Source of the DNA: Pandoraea pnomenusa | GTDB taxonomy: Bacteria; Pseudomonadota; Gammaproteobacteria; Burkholderiales; Burkholderiaceae | DNA length: 64,000 nucleotides | Direction: 5' to 3' | Assembly (NCBI RefSeq): GCF_000767615.3 | Contig: NZ_CP009553.3 | Span: forward strand, 124,001-188,000 | Shown here: in pieces, positions 25,920 through 34,505 of the stretch | Layout of the letters: every line of letters starts with the position of its first letter | How positions within the stretch are numbered: the first letter of the stretch is position 1 | Notes under the pieces: model-generated | Seen by the model: the letters and a program-made list of their open reading frames with translations, nothing else | Database searches by the model: none | Told to the model about the DNA's origin: nothing | Made by a program: the position numbers and the translations under genes

Positions 25920-27314
25920 CTACGGAGCGTTGCTTTCGGTGTCCGAATCCACGGGAAGCGTTACGCTCACGACCAGTCCCGTCCCGTCGTCGCCAGGCGC
26001 GAGCGTCACCGTACCGTGACTGGCGGCCACGATCTCCTTGACGATCGCCAGTCCGAGTCCGGTGCCGGGCTGCCCGGGAGGCGCGTTGCGATAGAAGCGC
26101 TCGAATACGCGCTGGCGCGCCTCGGCCTGGATGCCCGGTCCGTCGTCGATTACGCGCAGCCGTGCCGCGCCATCCTGACGGTCGATGGCGACGGTCACGC
26201 GCCCGCCCTCGTGGATATAGCGGATCGCATTGTCGACAAGATTCATGACCATCGCATGAAACAGCTCGCCGTTGCCTGTGACCCAGACGTGGGTCTCCGA
26301 CGTTTCCAGTCCCAGATCGATGTCGCGCCGCTGGGCGAGCGCCACCAGTTCCTCGAGCACGCCGGCCGCTATGCCGACGAGATCGATCCGCGAACGGGAG
26401 AATGCCGGCGTGTCGGCCGCCTCGGCCTGGGACAGCAGCAACAACTTGTTCGTCAGGTCATTCAGTCCGCGGCTGCTCGCCTGCATGGCGGCGAGCACGT
26501 CGGCCAGTGCCGCGCGGTCGTCGAGCTGCGCGGCGAATTGCAGTTGCGTGTCGAGCAGGGTGAGCGGCGTGCGCAGCTGGTGTGCGGCGTCGGCCACGAA
26601 GCGACGCTGTTGCTGCGCCTGGGCCGAGAGTCGCTGGATGCACAGATTGATGGCGTCGACGATGGGGCGTAACTCGGTCTGCAACTGACCCGCACGAATC
26701 GGCACCAGCTCCTGCGGCGCGCGCCCGGCGACTTCGTCCTTCAGGCGGATCAGCGGGTGCAGCTCGACCGTGAGTCCGATGAGCACCAACAGGGCGGCGA
26801 GTGCCGCCATCGCGATCTGGCGGTGCAGCGACGGCTCCCACAACTGCGCGAGCATTTCGTCGTGGGCACGCATCGTCTCGGCGACCACGACCGCAACGCG
26901 GTGAGGTTTGCCGGAGTCGTACATCGTGCGCACGAAGCTGATGGCGCGCAGCGTCTCGCCATCGACCGTGATGTTCGAATAGGCGGGCCCCGTTTGCGGA
27001 AAGAGCGGCGGATGCGGGAAACCGGGCGGTCCGGCGAGCAGTTGGCCGGTCTCCGTGATCACCTGGTAGAACACCCGGTCGCGCGCGGGCGACGCGAACA
27101 ACTCCAGTGCCGAGGGCGGCACGGTGGCGCGAAGCGCGCCGTCCACCCACGTGAGCTCGCCCGCGATGACCTGCGCCGACGTCAGCAGCGCGCGATCCTG
27201 CACCAGCTCGGCGGTATCGCGCGCGCTTCGATAGGCCAGCCACGCGCTCGCGCCGATATACAGCGACAGTGGCAGCATCAGCCACATCAGCAGCCGCACG
27301 CGCAGGCTAAGCAT
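25920..27314 (-). CDS. TctE/QseC-like membrane sensor histidine kinase
   Basis: This 464-residue kinase has an N-terminal membrane helix (LLMWLMLPLSLYIGASAWLA), a periplasmic domain of about 130 residues of the type seen in TctE, and a second helix near residue 165 (IAMAALAALLVLIGLTVEL). The HisKA motif is FVADAAHQLRTPLTLLDTQL. The ATPase domain has MNLVDNAIRYIHEGG, VIDDGPGI and GTGLGLAIVKEIVAA. It overlaps the end of its response regulator gene by 8 bases. TctE-type kinases sense small organic molecules in the periplasm. The ligand here is unknown, but the divergent importer is a natural candidate target. Confidence 0.9.
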   Translation of the reverse strand: MLSLRVRLLMWLMLPLSLYIGASAWLAYRSARDTAELVQDRALLTSAQVIAGELTWVDGALRATVPPSALELFASPARDRVFYQVITETGQLLAGPPGFPHPPLFPQTGPAYSNITVDGETLRAISFVRTMYDSGKPHRVAVVVAETMRAHDEMLAQLWEPSLHRQIAMAALAALLVLIGLTVELHPLIRLKDEVAGRAPQELVPIRAGQLQTELRPIVDAINLCIQRLSAQAQQQRRFVADAAHQLRTPLTLLDTQLQFAAQLDDRAALADVLAAMQASSRGLNDLTNKLLLLSQAEAADTPAFSRSRIDLVGIAAGVLEELVALAQRRDIDLGLETSETHVWVTGNGELFHAMVMNLVDNAIRYIHEGGRVTVAIDRQDGAARLRVIDDGPGIQAEARQRVFERFYRNAPPGQPGTGLGLAIVKEIVAASHGTVTLAPGDDGTGLVVSVTLPVDSDTESNAP

Positions 27315-27978
27315 CTTTTTCGCGCAACAGATAACCCAGTCCGCGCAGGGTCATGATGGCCGCGCGGCTCGTCTCGAGCTTCTTGCGCAGCCGGTGGATG
27401 TAGATCTCGATGGCGTCGGCGCTCGGTTCGTCGTCCAGACCGAACACGCCGTCGACCAGCGCGCTCTTCGCGACCGTCTTGCCCTGCTTGCGCATGAGAA
27501 TCTCGAGCACCGCATGTTCGCGCGAAGGCAGCGCGAGCGGCGTGCCCGCGATCGTGAACTGGCGCGTGCCCGAGTGATAGGCGAGGTCGGCGCACACGAG
27601 GTCGGCACTCTGCTCGGGGGCGTGCCGCCGCGCGAGCGCCTTCACGCGGGCAATCAGTTCGCGCACCTCGAAGGGCTTGACGAGGTAGTCGTCGGCGCCC
27701 GCGCCCAGGCAGTCGACTTTCTCGTCGACGGAGCCGCTGGCCGTCAGAATGATGACCGGCACGTTGTTGCGGCGTTCGCGCAGCCGCCGCAATACGTGCT
27801 TGCCGCCGAGCTTGGGCAGCATGAGATCGAGCAGCACCACGTCGTATGTCTCGGTCTGCAACAGGCGATCGGCCGCGTCGCCATCGCGCGCGGCGTCGAC
27901 GGTGAAGTTGTCGTCGCGCAACATGCGGGCGAGCCAGTGGGCGAGGGTGTCGTTGTCTTCGATCAGCAGCAGTTTCAT
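27307..27978 (-). CDS. OmpR-family response regulator (TctD-like)
   Basis: The ATG at 27978 gives 223 residues. The receiver domain begins MKLLLIEDNDTLAHWLARML, with the phosphorylated Asp in YDVVLLDLMLPKLGGKHVL and the Lys in DDYLVKPFEVREL. The winged-helix DNA-binding domain follows, ending with ADAIEIYIHRLRKKLETSRA and IMTLRGLGYLLR. It is the first gene of the two-component operon and overlaps the kinase by 8 bases. Its start faces an SsuABC/TauABC-like transporter across a 305-bp gap, so it may control that importer. Confidence 0.94.
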   Translation of the reverse strand: MKLLLIEDNDTLAHWLARMLRDDNFTVDAARDGDAADRLLQTETYDVVLLDLMLPKLGGKHVLRRLRERRNNVPVIILTASGSVDEKVDCLGAGADDYLVKPFEVRELIARVKALARRHAPEQSADLVCADLAYHSGTRQFTIAGTPLALPSREHAVLEILMRKQGKTVAKSALVDGVFGLDDEPSADAIEIYIHRLRKKLETSRAAIMTLRGLGYLLREKDA

Positions 27979-28131
27979 GACGGCAAGGGCGTGGTACCTA
28001 CAACGCGCGTACAGGGCATGGCCAACCCGGGGCAGCACGACGCGACGGCGAGTGTGCCCGTGCAGCCGGCGCAAGCCAACAGCGGGTAAACACCCATCCA
28101 TCTCGCCGGAAAACCTGCATGGGACGAAAGC

Positions 28132-28158
28132 TTGATGAAAGCTTCCGTTTTCTACAAT
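28132..28158 (+). promoter_or_regulatory. Possible sigma-70 promoter of the ABC importer operon
   Basis: TTGATG (28132-28137) and TACAAT (28153-28158) are separated by 15 bases, shorter than the ideal 17, about 125 bases before the binding-protein ATG. The rest of the 305-bp gap (27979-28283) holds no gene that I can support. A regulator-binding site for the divergent TctD-like protein might lie here, but I could not identify one. Confidence 0.35.
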
Positions 28159-28283
28159 CGGCTCCAGGGTAGAGGAATCGATATGGAGAGCCGCTGCCCT
28201 GGCCCGCAACCGAACGACGCGAGGCCGGCCGGCGCCGACATCGTCGCCCGAGCCATTATCCCTAAAACGATGGAGACACCACA

Positions 28284-29324
28284 ATGCGAGCAAGCCTTGG
28301 CGTGCGTGCGCCGAAAGCCTTTGTGAAACCCCTTCTGGCCGCCATGGTCGGCGCATCGCTGGCGCTGGCCGCCGCGCCGGGCTTCGCCGCCGACAACGGC
28401 AAGATCACGATCATGGTGGGCGGCATTACCAAGATGATCTATCTGCCGGCCAAGCTTGCCGAGCAACTGGGCTACTTCAAGGACGAAGGCCTGAACGTCG
28501 AGCTGCTCTCGCAGCCGGCCGGGGTTGACGCCGAGAACGAACTGCTCGCCGGCGCCGTGCAGGCGGTGGTCGGCTTCTACGATCACTCCATCGACTTGCA
28601 GAGCAAGGGCAAGGAAATCGAGGCCATCGTCGTTTTCGGTCAGGTGCCGGGTGAAGTCGAGCTGGTCAACGCGAAGAGCCGCGACACCATCAAGAGCATG
28701 GCCGACGTGAAGGGCAAGACCCTGGGCGTGACCGGCCTCGGTTCGTCGACGAACTTCCTCACGCAGTACCTCGCCGCCAAGCACGGCATCACGTCGGCGC
28801 AGTACTCGGTGCTGCCGGTGGGCGCGGACAACACGTTCATCGCCGCGATGAAGCAGAACCGGATCGACGCGGGCATGACCACCGAGCCGACCGCGTCGCA
28901 ACTGATCAAGACGGGCGATGCCTCCGTGCTCGTGGACATGCGCACGATGGAAGGCACGGTCGCCGCCCTGGGCGGCGCTTACCCCGCATCGAGCCTGTAT
29001 GTGCAGCGCGCATGGGCCGACACGCACAAGGCCGAGGCCGCGAAGCTCGCCCGGGCATTCGTGAAGACGCTCAAGTTCATCCAGACTCACTCGGCGGCCG
29101 AGATCACCGAGAAGATGCCCAAGGACTACTACGGCAAGAACAAGGACCTGTATCTGCAGGCCCTGCAGAACTCGCTGCCGATGTACTCGCCTGACGGGCG
29201 CATGCCGAAGGGCGGTCCGGAGACCGTGCTCAAGGTGCTCTCCGCGTTCAATCCGAACGTCAAGGGCAAGCACATCGACCTGTCGAAGACTTACACCAAC
29301 GCGTTCGTCGACCAGGCGAAGTAA
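28284..29324 (+). CDS. NMT1/SsuA-type ABC transporter substrate-binding protein
   Basis: This 346-residue periplasmic protein has a clear signal peptide (AAMVGASLALAAAPGFA, then AD). The mature part has the NMT1/THI5-like fold pattern: MVGGITKMIYLPAKLAEQLG, FKDEGLNVELL, then GAVQAVVGFYDHSIDLQSKG and GKTLGVTGLGSSTNFLTQYL. Such proteins deliver sulfonates, nitriles, pyrimidines or aromatic acids. The substrate cannot be told from sequence alone. It has a GGAGA site and leads an operon with an ATPase (175 bases on) and a permease. Confidence 0.9.
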   Translation: MRASLGVRAPKAFVKPLLAAMVGASLALAAAPGFAADNGKITIMVGGITKMIYLPAKLAEQLGYFKDEGLNVELLSQPAGVDAENELLAGAVQAVVGFYDHSIDLQSKGKEIEAIVVFGQVPGEVELVNAKSRDTIKSMADVKGKTLGVTGLGSSTNFLTQYLAAKHGITSAQYSVLPVGADNTFIAAMKQNRIDAGMTTEPTASQLIKTGDASVLVDMRTMEGTVAALGGAYPASSLYVQRAWADTHKAEAAKLARAFVKTLKFIQTHSAAEITEKMPKDYYGKNKDLYLQALQNSLPMYSPDGRMPKGGPETVLKVLSAFNPNVKGKHIDLSKTYTNAFVDQAK

Positions 29325-29499
29325 GGCGCCCGCCGCCACGCGTCACCTTTTGACCTCGTAGTACCGGCGCACGCGGTCCCCTCGGCCGCCGCGCCAAACG
29401 AGCCGCCCGCACCCGACGACTGTCCGGTGTGCGGGCGAGCTCACCCCGAGAAAACCGCAACGACACCGTTTGCCCTTCGACGTAACTGAGGAGCCGGGC

Positions 29500-30333
29500 A
29501 TGACCCAGACCATTACCCCCACGGCGCCGTCTCGCGCAGCGAGCGCCGTCTCGCGCGACACGCCCGCCATCGAGTTCGACAACGTGTCGTGCCGCTTCAT
29601 CTCGCCCGACGGCAAGGCCACCGTCGCGCTGCGCAACTTCAGCATGTCGGTCGCGCGCGGTGAATTCGTCGCGATCGTCGGTCCGACCGGCTGCGGCAAG
29701 TCGACCACGCTGTCGATGATCACCGGCCTGCTGCGCCCGACCGCGGGCAGCGTGCGGGTGATGGGACAGCCGGTCAACGGCATCGATCCGCGCATCGGCT
29801 TCGTGTTCCAGAACGATGCCGTCTTCCCGTGGCGCAGCGTGCGCGAGAACGTGGCGGCGGGCCCGCTCTTTCGCGGCCAGTCCAAGGATGCCGCCTACGC
29901 CCAGGCCGACGAATGGATCAAGCGCGTGGGGCTCGACAAGTTCGGCAGCCACTACCCGCATCAGCTCTCGGGCGGCATGCGCAAACGTGTCGCGCTGGCG
30001 CAGACGTTCATCAACAACCCCGAGATTCTGTTGATGGACGAACCGTTCTCCGCGCTCGACATGCAGACGCGCACGCTCATGCAGGACGAGCTGCTGCAAC
30101 TGTGGTCGTCGACCTCGGGTTCGGTGGTGTTCGTGACGCACGATCTGGAGGAAGCCATTGCGCTGGCCGATCGCGTGTTTGTGCTCACGGCGCGTCCGGC
30201 CACCTTGAAGAACGTCTACACGATCGACTTGCCGCGCCCGCGCGTGATGTCCGAGATTCGCTACGAGCAGCGCTTCATCGAGATTTCGCGCGAGATCTGG
30301 GCCGACCTGCGTGAAGAAGTGAAGATCGGTTGA
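29500..30333 (+). CDS. SsuB/TauB-type ABC transporter ATP-binding protein
   Basis: The ATG at 29500, preceded by GAGGAG, gives 277 residues. Walker A is VGPTGCGKSTTL, the Q-loop is in GFVFQNDAVFPWRSVREN, the ABC signature is QLSGGMRKRVALAQTF, Walker B is ILLMDEPFSALD, and the switch His is in VVFVTHDLEEAI. This is the pattern of the nitrate/sulfonate/taurine importer group. It works with the binding protein at 28284 and the permease at 30441. Confidence 0.95.
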   Translation: MTQTITPTAPSRAASAVSRDTPAIEFDNVSCRFISPDGKATVALRNFSMSVARGEFVAIVGPTGCGKSTTLSMITGLLRPTAGSVRVMGQPVNGIDPRIGFVFQNDAVFPWRSVRENVAAGPLFRGQSKDAAYAQADEWIKRVGLDKFGSHYPHQLSGGMRKRVALAQTFINNPEILLMDEPFSALDMQTRTLMQDELLQLWSSTSGSVVFVTHDLEEAIALADRVFVLTARPATLKNVYTIDLPRPRVMSEIRYEQRFIEISREIWADLREEVKIG

Positions 30334-30440
30334 ACGAGATCGGATGAACGAGTTTTCGCGGCCCACGGGGTCGCATCAGTGAATCGACGGGCCGCGTTGC
30401 CGGGAGTTGCAGCGCGTGCCTTTGCCGTCAGGAGGAGGGC

Positions 30441-31310
30441 ATGAACATGAGTGAACAGGCCGTGCTGGCAGGATTGGGCGACGCCGATCTCGCACGCGAG
30501 GAAGCCGCGGCGCAACGTCGCATCAAACAACGTCGCGCGCTGGTGATTTTCCTGCGCGTGGCGATTCTGGTGATCGGGCTCGGCGGCTGGGAACTGGCCG
30601 CGCGCGTGGGCTGGATCGATCCGTTTTTCTTCTCGCAGCCGACGCTGATCGTGCAGCAGATCTATGACTGGTGCGTGGAAGGCACTTCGCAGGGACCGCT
30701 CTGGACGCAGGTGCTCGTCACGCTCGAGGAAACGGTGCTCGGCTTCTTTATCGGGGGGATTGCCGGCGTCATTTGCGGCATCGTGCTCGGACGCAACAAG
30801 CTGCTCTCGGACGTGTTCAGCCTCTACATCCAGATCGCGAACTCGATCCCGCGCGTGGTGCTCGGTTCGATCTTCGTGATCGCCTTCGGCCTGGGCATGG
30901 CCTCGAAGGTCGCCCTGGCGGTGGTCATGGTGTTCTTCGTGGTGTTCGCCAACGCCTTCCAGGGCGTGCGCGAAGCGGACCGTTACATGATCGCGAATGC
31001 GCAGATTCTTGGCGCGTCGCGTCGTCAGGTCACGATGTCGGTGGTGATTCCGTCGGCCCTGTCGTGGATTCTCGCGAGCTTGCATGTGAGCTTCGGCTTC
31101 GCACTGGTGGGTGCCGTCGTCGGTGAATTCCTCGGCTCGAAGCAGGGCATCGGGCTGCTCATCTCGACCGCGCAGGGGGCTTTCAATGCCAGCGGCGTAT
31201 TCGCGGCGATGATCGTGCTCGCGGTGGTGGCGCTGGGCGCGGACTATCTGCTTACATCGCTCGAGCGCCGTTTGCTGAAGTGGCGGCCGGCCGCGTTCAC
31301 GACCGAGTAA
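30441..31310 (+). CDS. SsuC/TauC-type ABC transporter permease
   Basis: This 289-residue inner-membrane protein has a charged cytoplasmic N-terminus and about six membrane helices, the first being IFLRVAILVIGLGGWELAA. The ATPase-contacting loop has the EAA-like pattern in MIANAQILGASRRQVTMSVV, followed by IPSALSWILASLHVSFGFAL and the family's GEFLGSKQGIGLLI. AGGAGGGC precedes the ATG. It completes a three-gene importer, followed by a strong terminator. Confidence 0.94.
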   Translation: MNMSEQAVLAGLGDADLAREEAAAQRRIKQRRALVIFLRVAILVIGLGGWELAARVGWIDPFFFSQPTLIVQQIYDWCVEGTSQGPLWTQVLVTLEETVLGFFIGGIAGVICGIVLGRNKLLSDVFSLYIQIANSIPRVVLGSIFVIAFGLGMASKVALAVVMVFFVVFANAFQGVREADRYMIANAQILGASRRQVTMSVVIPSALSWILASLHVSFGFALVGAVVGEFLGSKQGIGLLISTAQGAFNASGVFAAMIVLAVVALGADYLLTSLERRLLKWRPAAFTTE

Positions 31311-31342
31311 GCGCGACCTTGCCCGATGTGGCAAGACAAAGC

Positions 31343-31378
31343 AAAGCGGCGCCACCTTCGCAGGTGGCGCCGCTTTTC
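31343..31378. terminator. Bidirectional terminator between the permease and the SYLF lipoprotein
   Basis: AAAGCGGCGCCACC (31343-31356) pairs perfectly with GGTGGCGCCGCTTT (31363-31376) around a TTCGCA loop, with T-rich sequence on the right and A-rich sequence on the left. It serves both convergent genes. Confidence 0.92.
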
Positions 31379-31417
31379 CTTTGGAGACGCGCCGGCGCAT
31401 CGTCCGGCGCGTGTCGG

Positions 31418-32020
31418 TCAGATGTTGAGCTTCGTGACCTTCGTGCCTTCCACGTTCAGGTTGGCCATCAGGCCGGCATTGGTCATCACGATCACTTCCA
31501 CCGGCGACGTCGCCGTATTCAGATCGACGGCGCCGTTCGCGCCGACCTTGACCAGCGCGACCGAGGCGTCGGCGCCGGCCGTCCAGCCGTCGGTGCGCTG
31601 GAATTTATCGAGGGCGTCCTGCGTCATGAACAGGAAGATCACGGCCTTCGACTGCGCGCCGATCTGCAGGCCGAACGACGCCGTCACGGTGTTGTAGTAA
31701 CCCCTGGTCGCACCGCCCACACGCAGCGCGCCTTCGCCATATTCGCCGCCCACGACGAAGCCCGCTTGCAACACCGACGGGAACACCAGCACGCCGCGGG
31801 CCTTGTTCACGAGCTCGCGCGAGCCCTTCACCGACGCATACATCTTGTCGAGCGCGCCGTTGACGGCGGCGTCGATTTCACGGCGCTTGTTCGCGTTGGC
31901 GCCGGGCGCGCTGTCGCCCTTGTCAGCTTGCGACGGCGTGGTCGTGGTACAGCCGGCCAATGCGAAAGCGGCGGCGGCGACAGCGACGGAAGTTTTCATC
32001 AGGAATTCGCGTTTTTGCAT
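31418..32020 (-). CDS. SYLF-domain lipid-binding lipoprotein (YSC84-like)
   Basis: The ATG at 32020, preceded by GGAGGGAG, gives 200 residues. The N-terminus MQKREFLMKTSVAVAAAAFA and LAGC form a lipoprotein signal with the lipidated Cys at about residue 24. The rest matches the SYLF/YSC84 family: SRELVNKARGVLVFPSVLQA, GFVVGGEYGEGALRVGG, GYYNTVTASFGLQIGAQSK and VEVIVMTNAGLMANLNVEG. Eukaryotic members bind phosphoinositides. The bacterial role is unclear, probably envelope-associated. It is a single-gene unit. Confidence 0.9.
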   Translation of the reverse strand: MQKREFLMKTSVAVAAAAFALAGCTTTTPSQADKGDSAPGANANKRREIDAAVNGALDKMYASVKGSRELVNKARGVLVFPSVLQAGFVVGGEYGEGALRVGGATRGYYNTVTASFGLQIGAQSKAVIFLFMTQDALDKFQRTDGWTAGADASVALVKVGANGAVDLNTATSPVEVIVMTNAGLMANLNVEGTKVTKLNI

Positions 32021-32333
32021 TTTCTCCCTCCAGGTAGCGTGTACCGCCTCGCGGGGGCGGGGCGGCTTGGATGCGGATAAAACGTCATGCCGTCGGGCGG
32101 CCCCACAGGGCCCCGCGTCGCGGCAGTGAAGCGGATGATAAGGGCAATGTTTCGGCATCCGATGTGACTGCGACGACGTTTACGGCGTCGCATTCAGGCA
32201 CGTACTGCGTGCGGCCCGTCGCGCCGGTATCTCGCGATATTGCACGGTTACGAGATCCGGGCGCGGCGCATCGGCATGACGACGATTATGGGGTCTCTGT
32301 CGGTATTGTCAAGAAAAGCGCGCATTAAGTTCC

Positions 32334-32360
32334 GCTAACTTGTTGCTAACGTCGGCTAAC
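32334..32360. repeat. Triple GCTAAC repeat spaced about one helical turn
   Basis: GCTAAC occurs at 32334, 32345 and 32355, two of them within GCTAACTTG. The spacing of 11 and 10 bases puts them on one face of the helix. They lie just past the stop codon of the small exported protein at 32375, inside the 354-bp gap 32021-32374 that otherwise holds no gene I can support. Such phased repeats can be regulator sites, but none is recognised. Confidence 0.4.
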
Positions 32361-32374
32361 TTGTAGGAGTCCGC

Positions 32375-32833
32375 CTACGTGCACTTGCGCATGTATTCTT
32401 CCTTGAGCGCCTTGCGCGGGTTTGTGCGTGTAGGAATGTCGACGCGATTGCCCTCGGGCGAATCGACGCGCTTCTTGCGCGTGTACACCGGCTTGTCCGG
32501 CGTGTTGGCAATCTTGTCGGCGAGGGCGCGGCATTCGTCGCGAAGCGAGGGGGAGGCGGCGCCCGCCGCGCTGGCCTGGGCGGCGGCCTGATCGCGTGCG
32601 GCTTGCGAGCATTGCTCGGGAGGAAGTGAACGACCGAGGCTGTCGAAGCACACTGGCGTCTGCGCGAATGCGATGCCGCTCGCACCGAACAGTATCGCGG
32701 CGGCGGCGGTTTGCCACCAGTGCCGGGACAGACGTTTCGGAGTCCTTGCACTTGCGTCGGGCGGTACCGGCGCGAGGGCGGGGCGAGCGCAGGACAAGCA
32801 CATCGGGGACAGCGTGGCGGTGCGGCGTGGCAT
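32375..32833 (-). CDS. Small exported protein of unknown function
   Basis: The ATG at 32833, preceded by GAGGAGATCG, gives 152 residues. A hydrophobic segment at about 45-62 (WWQTAAAAILFGASGIAFAQ) ends in a plausible signal peptidase site, but it follows an unusually long 44-residue N-terminal part with two Cys, so the true start could be further in. The mature part has CFDSLGRSLPPEQCSQAARD and a basic C-terminus with TRTNPRKALKEEYMRKC. Four Cys in the mature part could form disulfides. I recognise no family. It stands alone. Confidence 0.65.
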   Translation of the reverse strand: MPRRTATLSPMCLSCARPALAPVPPDASARTPKRLSRHWWQTAAAAILFGASGIAFAQTPVCFDSLGRSLPPEQCSQAARDQAAAQASAAGAASPSLRDECRALADKIANTPDKPVYTRKKRVDSPEGNRVDIPTRTNPRKALKEEYMRKCT

Positions 32834-33027
32834 CGTCGATCTCCTCAATGGACCCCGCCGTTGCGCGGGTGACCTATTCTGGCATCGCCCCGGTCGGATT
32901 GTCGATAGCCGCGACACGGTGTCGCGCGCCCGATAAATAGGTACGGTCGGCTGACGTTGTCGGCGCCGTTACGATCGAGTGACGGCAGGGTGCAACGCAT
33001 TGAAAAGACTGACTACGCTTGGTGAAT

Positions 33028-33103
33028 TGGCGCGCCCGACTGGAATCGAACCAGTGACCCTCGGCTTCGGAGGCCGATACTCTATCCCCTGAGCTACGGG
33101 CGC
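33028..33103 (-). tRNA. tRNA-Arg (anticodon CCG)
   Basis: The minus strand folds into a complete cloverleaf. The acceptor stem GCGCCCG pairs with CGGGCGC and is followed by discriminator G and an encoded CCA. The D-arm begins with the TAGCTCAG segment. The anticodon stem TCGGC/GCCGA encloses the loop CTCCGAA, giving anticodon CCG. The T-arm contains GGTTCGATTCC. It would read CGG arginine codons. Confidence 0.96.
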
Positions 33104-33393
33104 TATGCAGACCACCGGTGAGGAGTGCGCGAACGCGCTACCGGCAGGCAAAGAGGTAGAAGCATAGCGGTTTTGCGGCGCGCCGTCCATGCCCCGTGCA
33201 TCGTCCTGCCCAACAATGCGGCATTTCGTTGCCGCAAGCCGCTCTCGCGCGGATTTCCTGTGGTTGCGCCAAGGCCACACTTTGCGCACGAAGCACGCGG
33301 AACACCGCTTTGCCTTTCGCGTAAGTTAGGGAAAATACGGGACTTTTGCGGCGTCCGCGCACCGCCTTGGCGTGTCATCCGCCGAGGGATTGT

Positions 33394-33402
33394 TGCTACA
33401 AT
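33394..33402 (+). promoter_or_regulatory. Extended -10 promoter for the diheme cytochrome gene
   Basis: TGCTACAAT has the TGn extension followed by TACAAT, about 90 bases before the cytochrome ATG. A good -35 element is not visible, which is acceptable for an extended -10 promoter. The rest of the 389-bp gap 33104-33492 holds nothing else that I can support. Confidence 0.45.
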
Positions 33403-33492
33403 GGTTCGTTATTTTGACTGGATGGCGCAAGGGCCTGTCGGCCGTCCGGTGTGATGCACTCGGTTTCCACAAAAACTATTGAGAGATCCCGC

Positions 33493-34389
33493 ATGAGTGA
33501 AGCACATAACGAGCACGAGTCTCCGATCAAAACACCCAAGCAGCTCATCGCCGCCGTCGTTGCAGGTTTTCTGGTTCCGATCGTCATCATCGTCCTGCTG
33601 GTCAATTACGTAGGCAACAGCACCCTTCCCGCCGCAGGCAGTTCCGCCATGACCGAAAAGGCCATCGCCGAGCGCATCGCGCCCGTGGCCAAGGTCGAAG
33701 TCAAGGACGCCAACGCGCCACGCGTTTATCAGACGGGCGAGCAACTCTACAAGGCCGTTTGCGCTGCCTGCCACGCGTCGGGCGCGGCCGGTGCCCCGAA
33801 GGTCGGCACCGACGAATGGGCACCGCGCATCAAGCAGGGCTACGACGAAATGCTCAAGATCGCGCTGGCCGGCAAGGGCGCCATGCCGCCGCGCGGCGGC
33901 ACCAGCCCCGACGATGTGACCGACTACGAGATCGGCCGCGCCATCGTCTATATGGCGAACGCCTCCGGTGGCAAGCTGCAAGAGCCGGCGGCGCCGGCCC
34001 AACCGGCGCCGGCCGCCTCCGGTGCCAGCGCTGCCGCCCCGGCATCGGGGGCTCCGGCCGCCGACGCCGGCGCAGCCGCGACCGCCGCCGCGGCCATGGC
34101 CGCGCTCAAGACGCCCGCCCCGGCTGCGGCCAGCGCGGGCAGCAATCTCGAGGCCGGCAAGAAGCTTTACGACACGGTTTGCATGGCCTGTCACGCCGCC
34201 GGCGTGATGAACGCCCCGAAGTTCGGCGACAAGGCCGCGTGGGCACCACGCATCGCCACCGGCATCGAAACGCTGCACAACGCGGCCCTCAAGGGCCTGA
34301 ACGCCATGCCGGCGAAGGGCGGCGCCACCAATGCGTCGGACGACGACGTCAAGGCCGCCGTGGATTACATGGTGAGCGCGGCGAAGTAA
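33493..34389 (+). CDS. Membrane-anchored diheme cytochrome c (c5 family)
   Basis: The ATG at 33493 gives 298 residues. A membrane anchor lies at about 18-42 (LIAAVVAGFLVPIVIIVLLV). Two cytochrome c domains follow, each with a CxxCH heme site: VCAACHASGAAGAPKVG near residue 95 and VCMACHAAGVMNAPKFG near residue 235. Each domain has a distal Met in the form GKGAMPPRGG and LNAMPAKGG. An Ala/Pro linker of about 55 residues joins them. It probably carries electrons in the periplasm, for example between the bc1 complex and an oxidase. The partner is not shown. Confidence 0.93.
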   Translation: MSEAHNEHESPIKTPKQLIAAVVAGFLVPIVIIVLLVNYVGNSTLPAAGSSAMTEKAIAERIAPVAKVEVKDANAPRVYQTGEQLYKAVCAACHASGAAGAPKVGTDEWAPRIKQGYDEMLKIALAGKGAMPPRGGTSPDDVTDYEIGRAIVYMANASGGKLQEPAAPAQPAPAASGASAAAPASGAPAADAGAAATAAAAMAALKTPAPAAASAGSNLEAGKKLYDTVCMACHAAGVMNAPKFGDKAAWAPRIATGIETLHNAALKGLNAMPAKGGATNASDDDVKAAVDYMVSAAK

Positions 34390-34411
34390 CCGGCCGGACG
34401 CCAGTGTGATG

Positions 34412-34441
34412 AAAAATCCCCGCTTCGGCGGGGATTTGCTT
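34412..34441. terminator. Bidirectional terminator between the cytochrome and phosphoesterase genes
   Basis: AAATCCCCGC pairs with GCGGGGATTT around a TTCG tetraloop at 34424-34427, flanked by A-rich sequence on the left and TTTGCTTTT on the right. It serves both convergent genes. Confidence 0.92.
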
Positions 34442-34505
34442 TTCGCTGCCGCTGCCGACGCAACGGTCCATGCGGCCGATGGCCCGGCGACAGGCCCGAC
34501 ACGCC

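Noticed and set aside
33125..33454. A 109-codon plus-strand frame between tRNA-Arg and the cytochrome gene
   Set aside because: It is Arg/Pro-rich with no domain, and it runs through the extended -10 promoter of the cytochrome gene.
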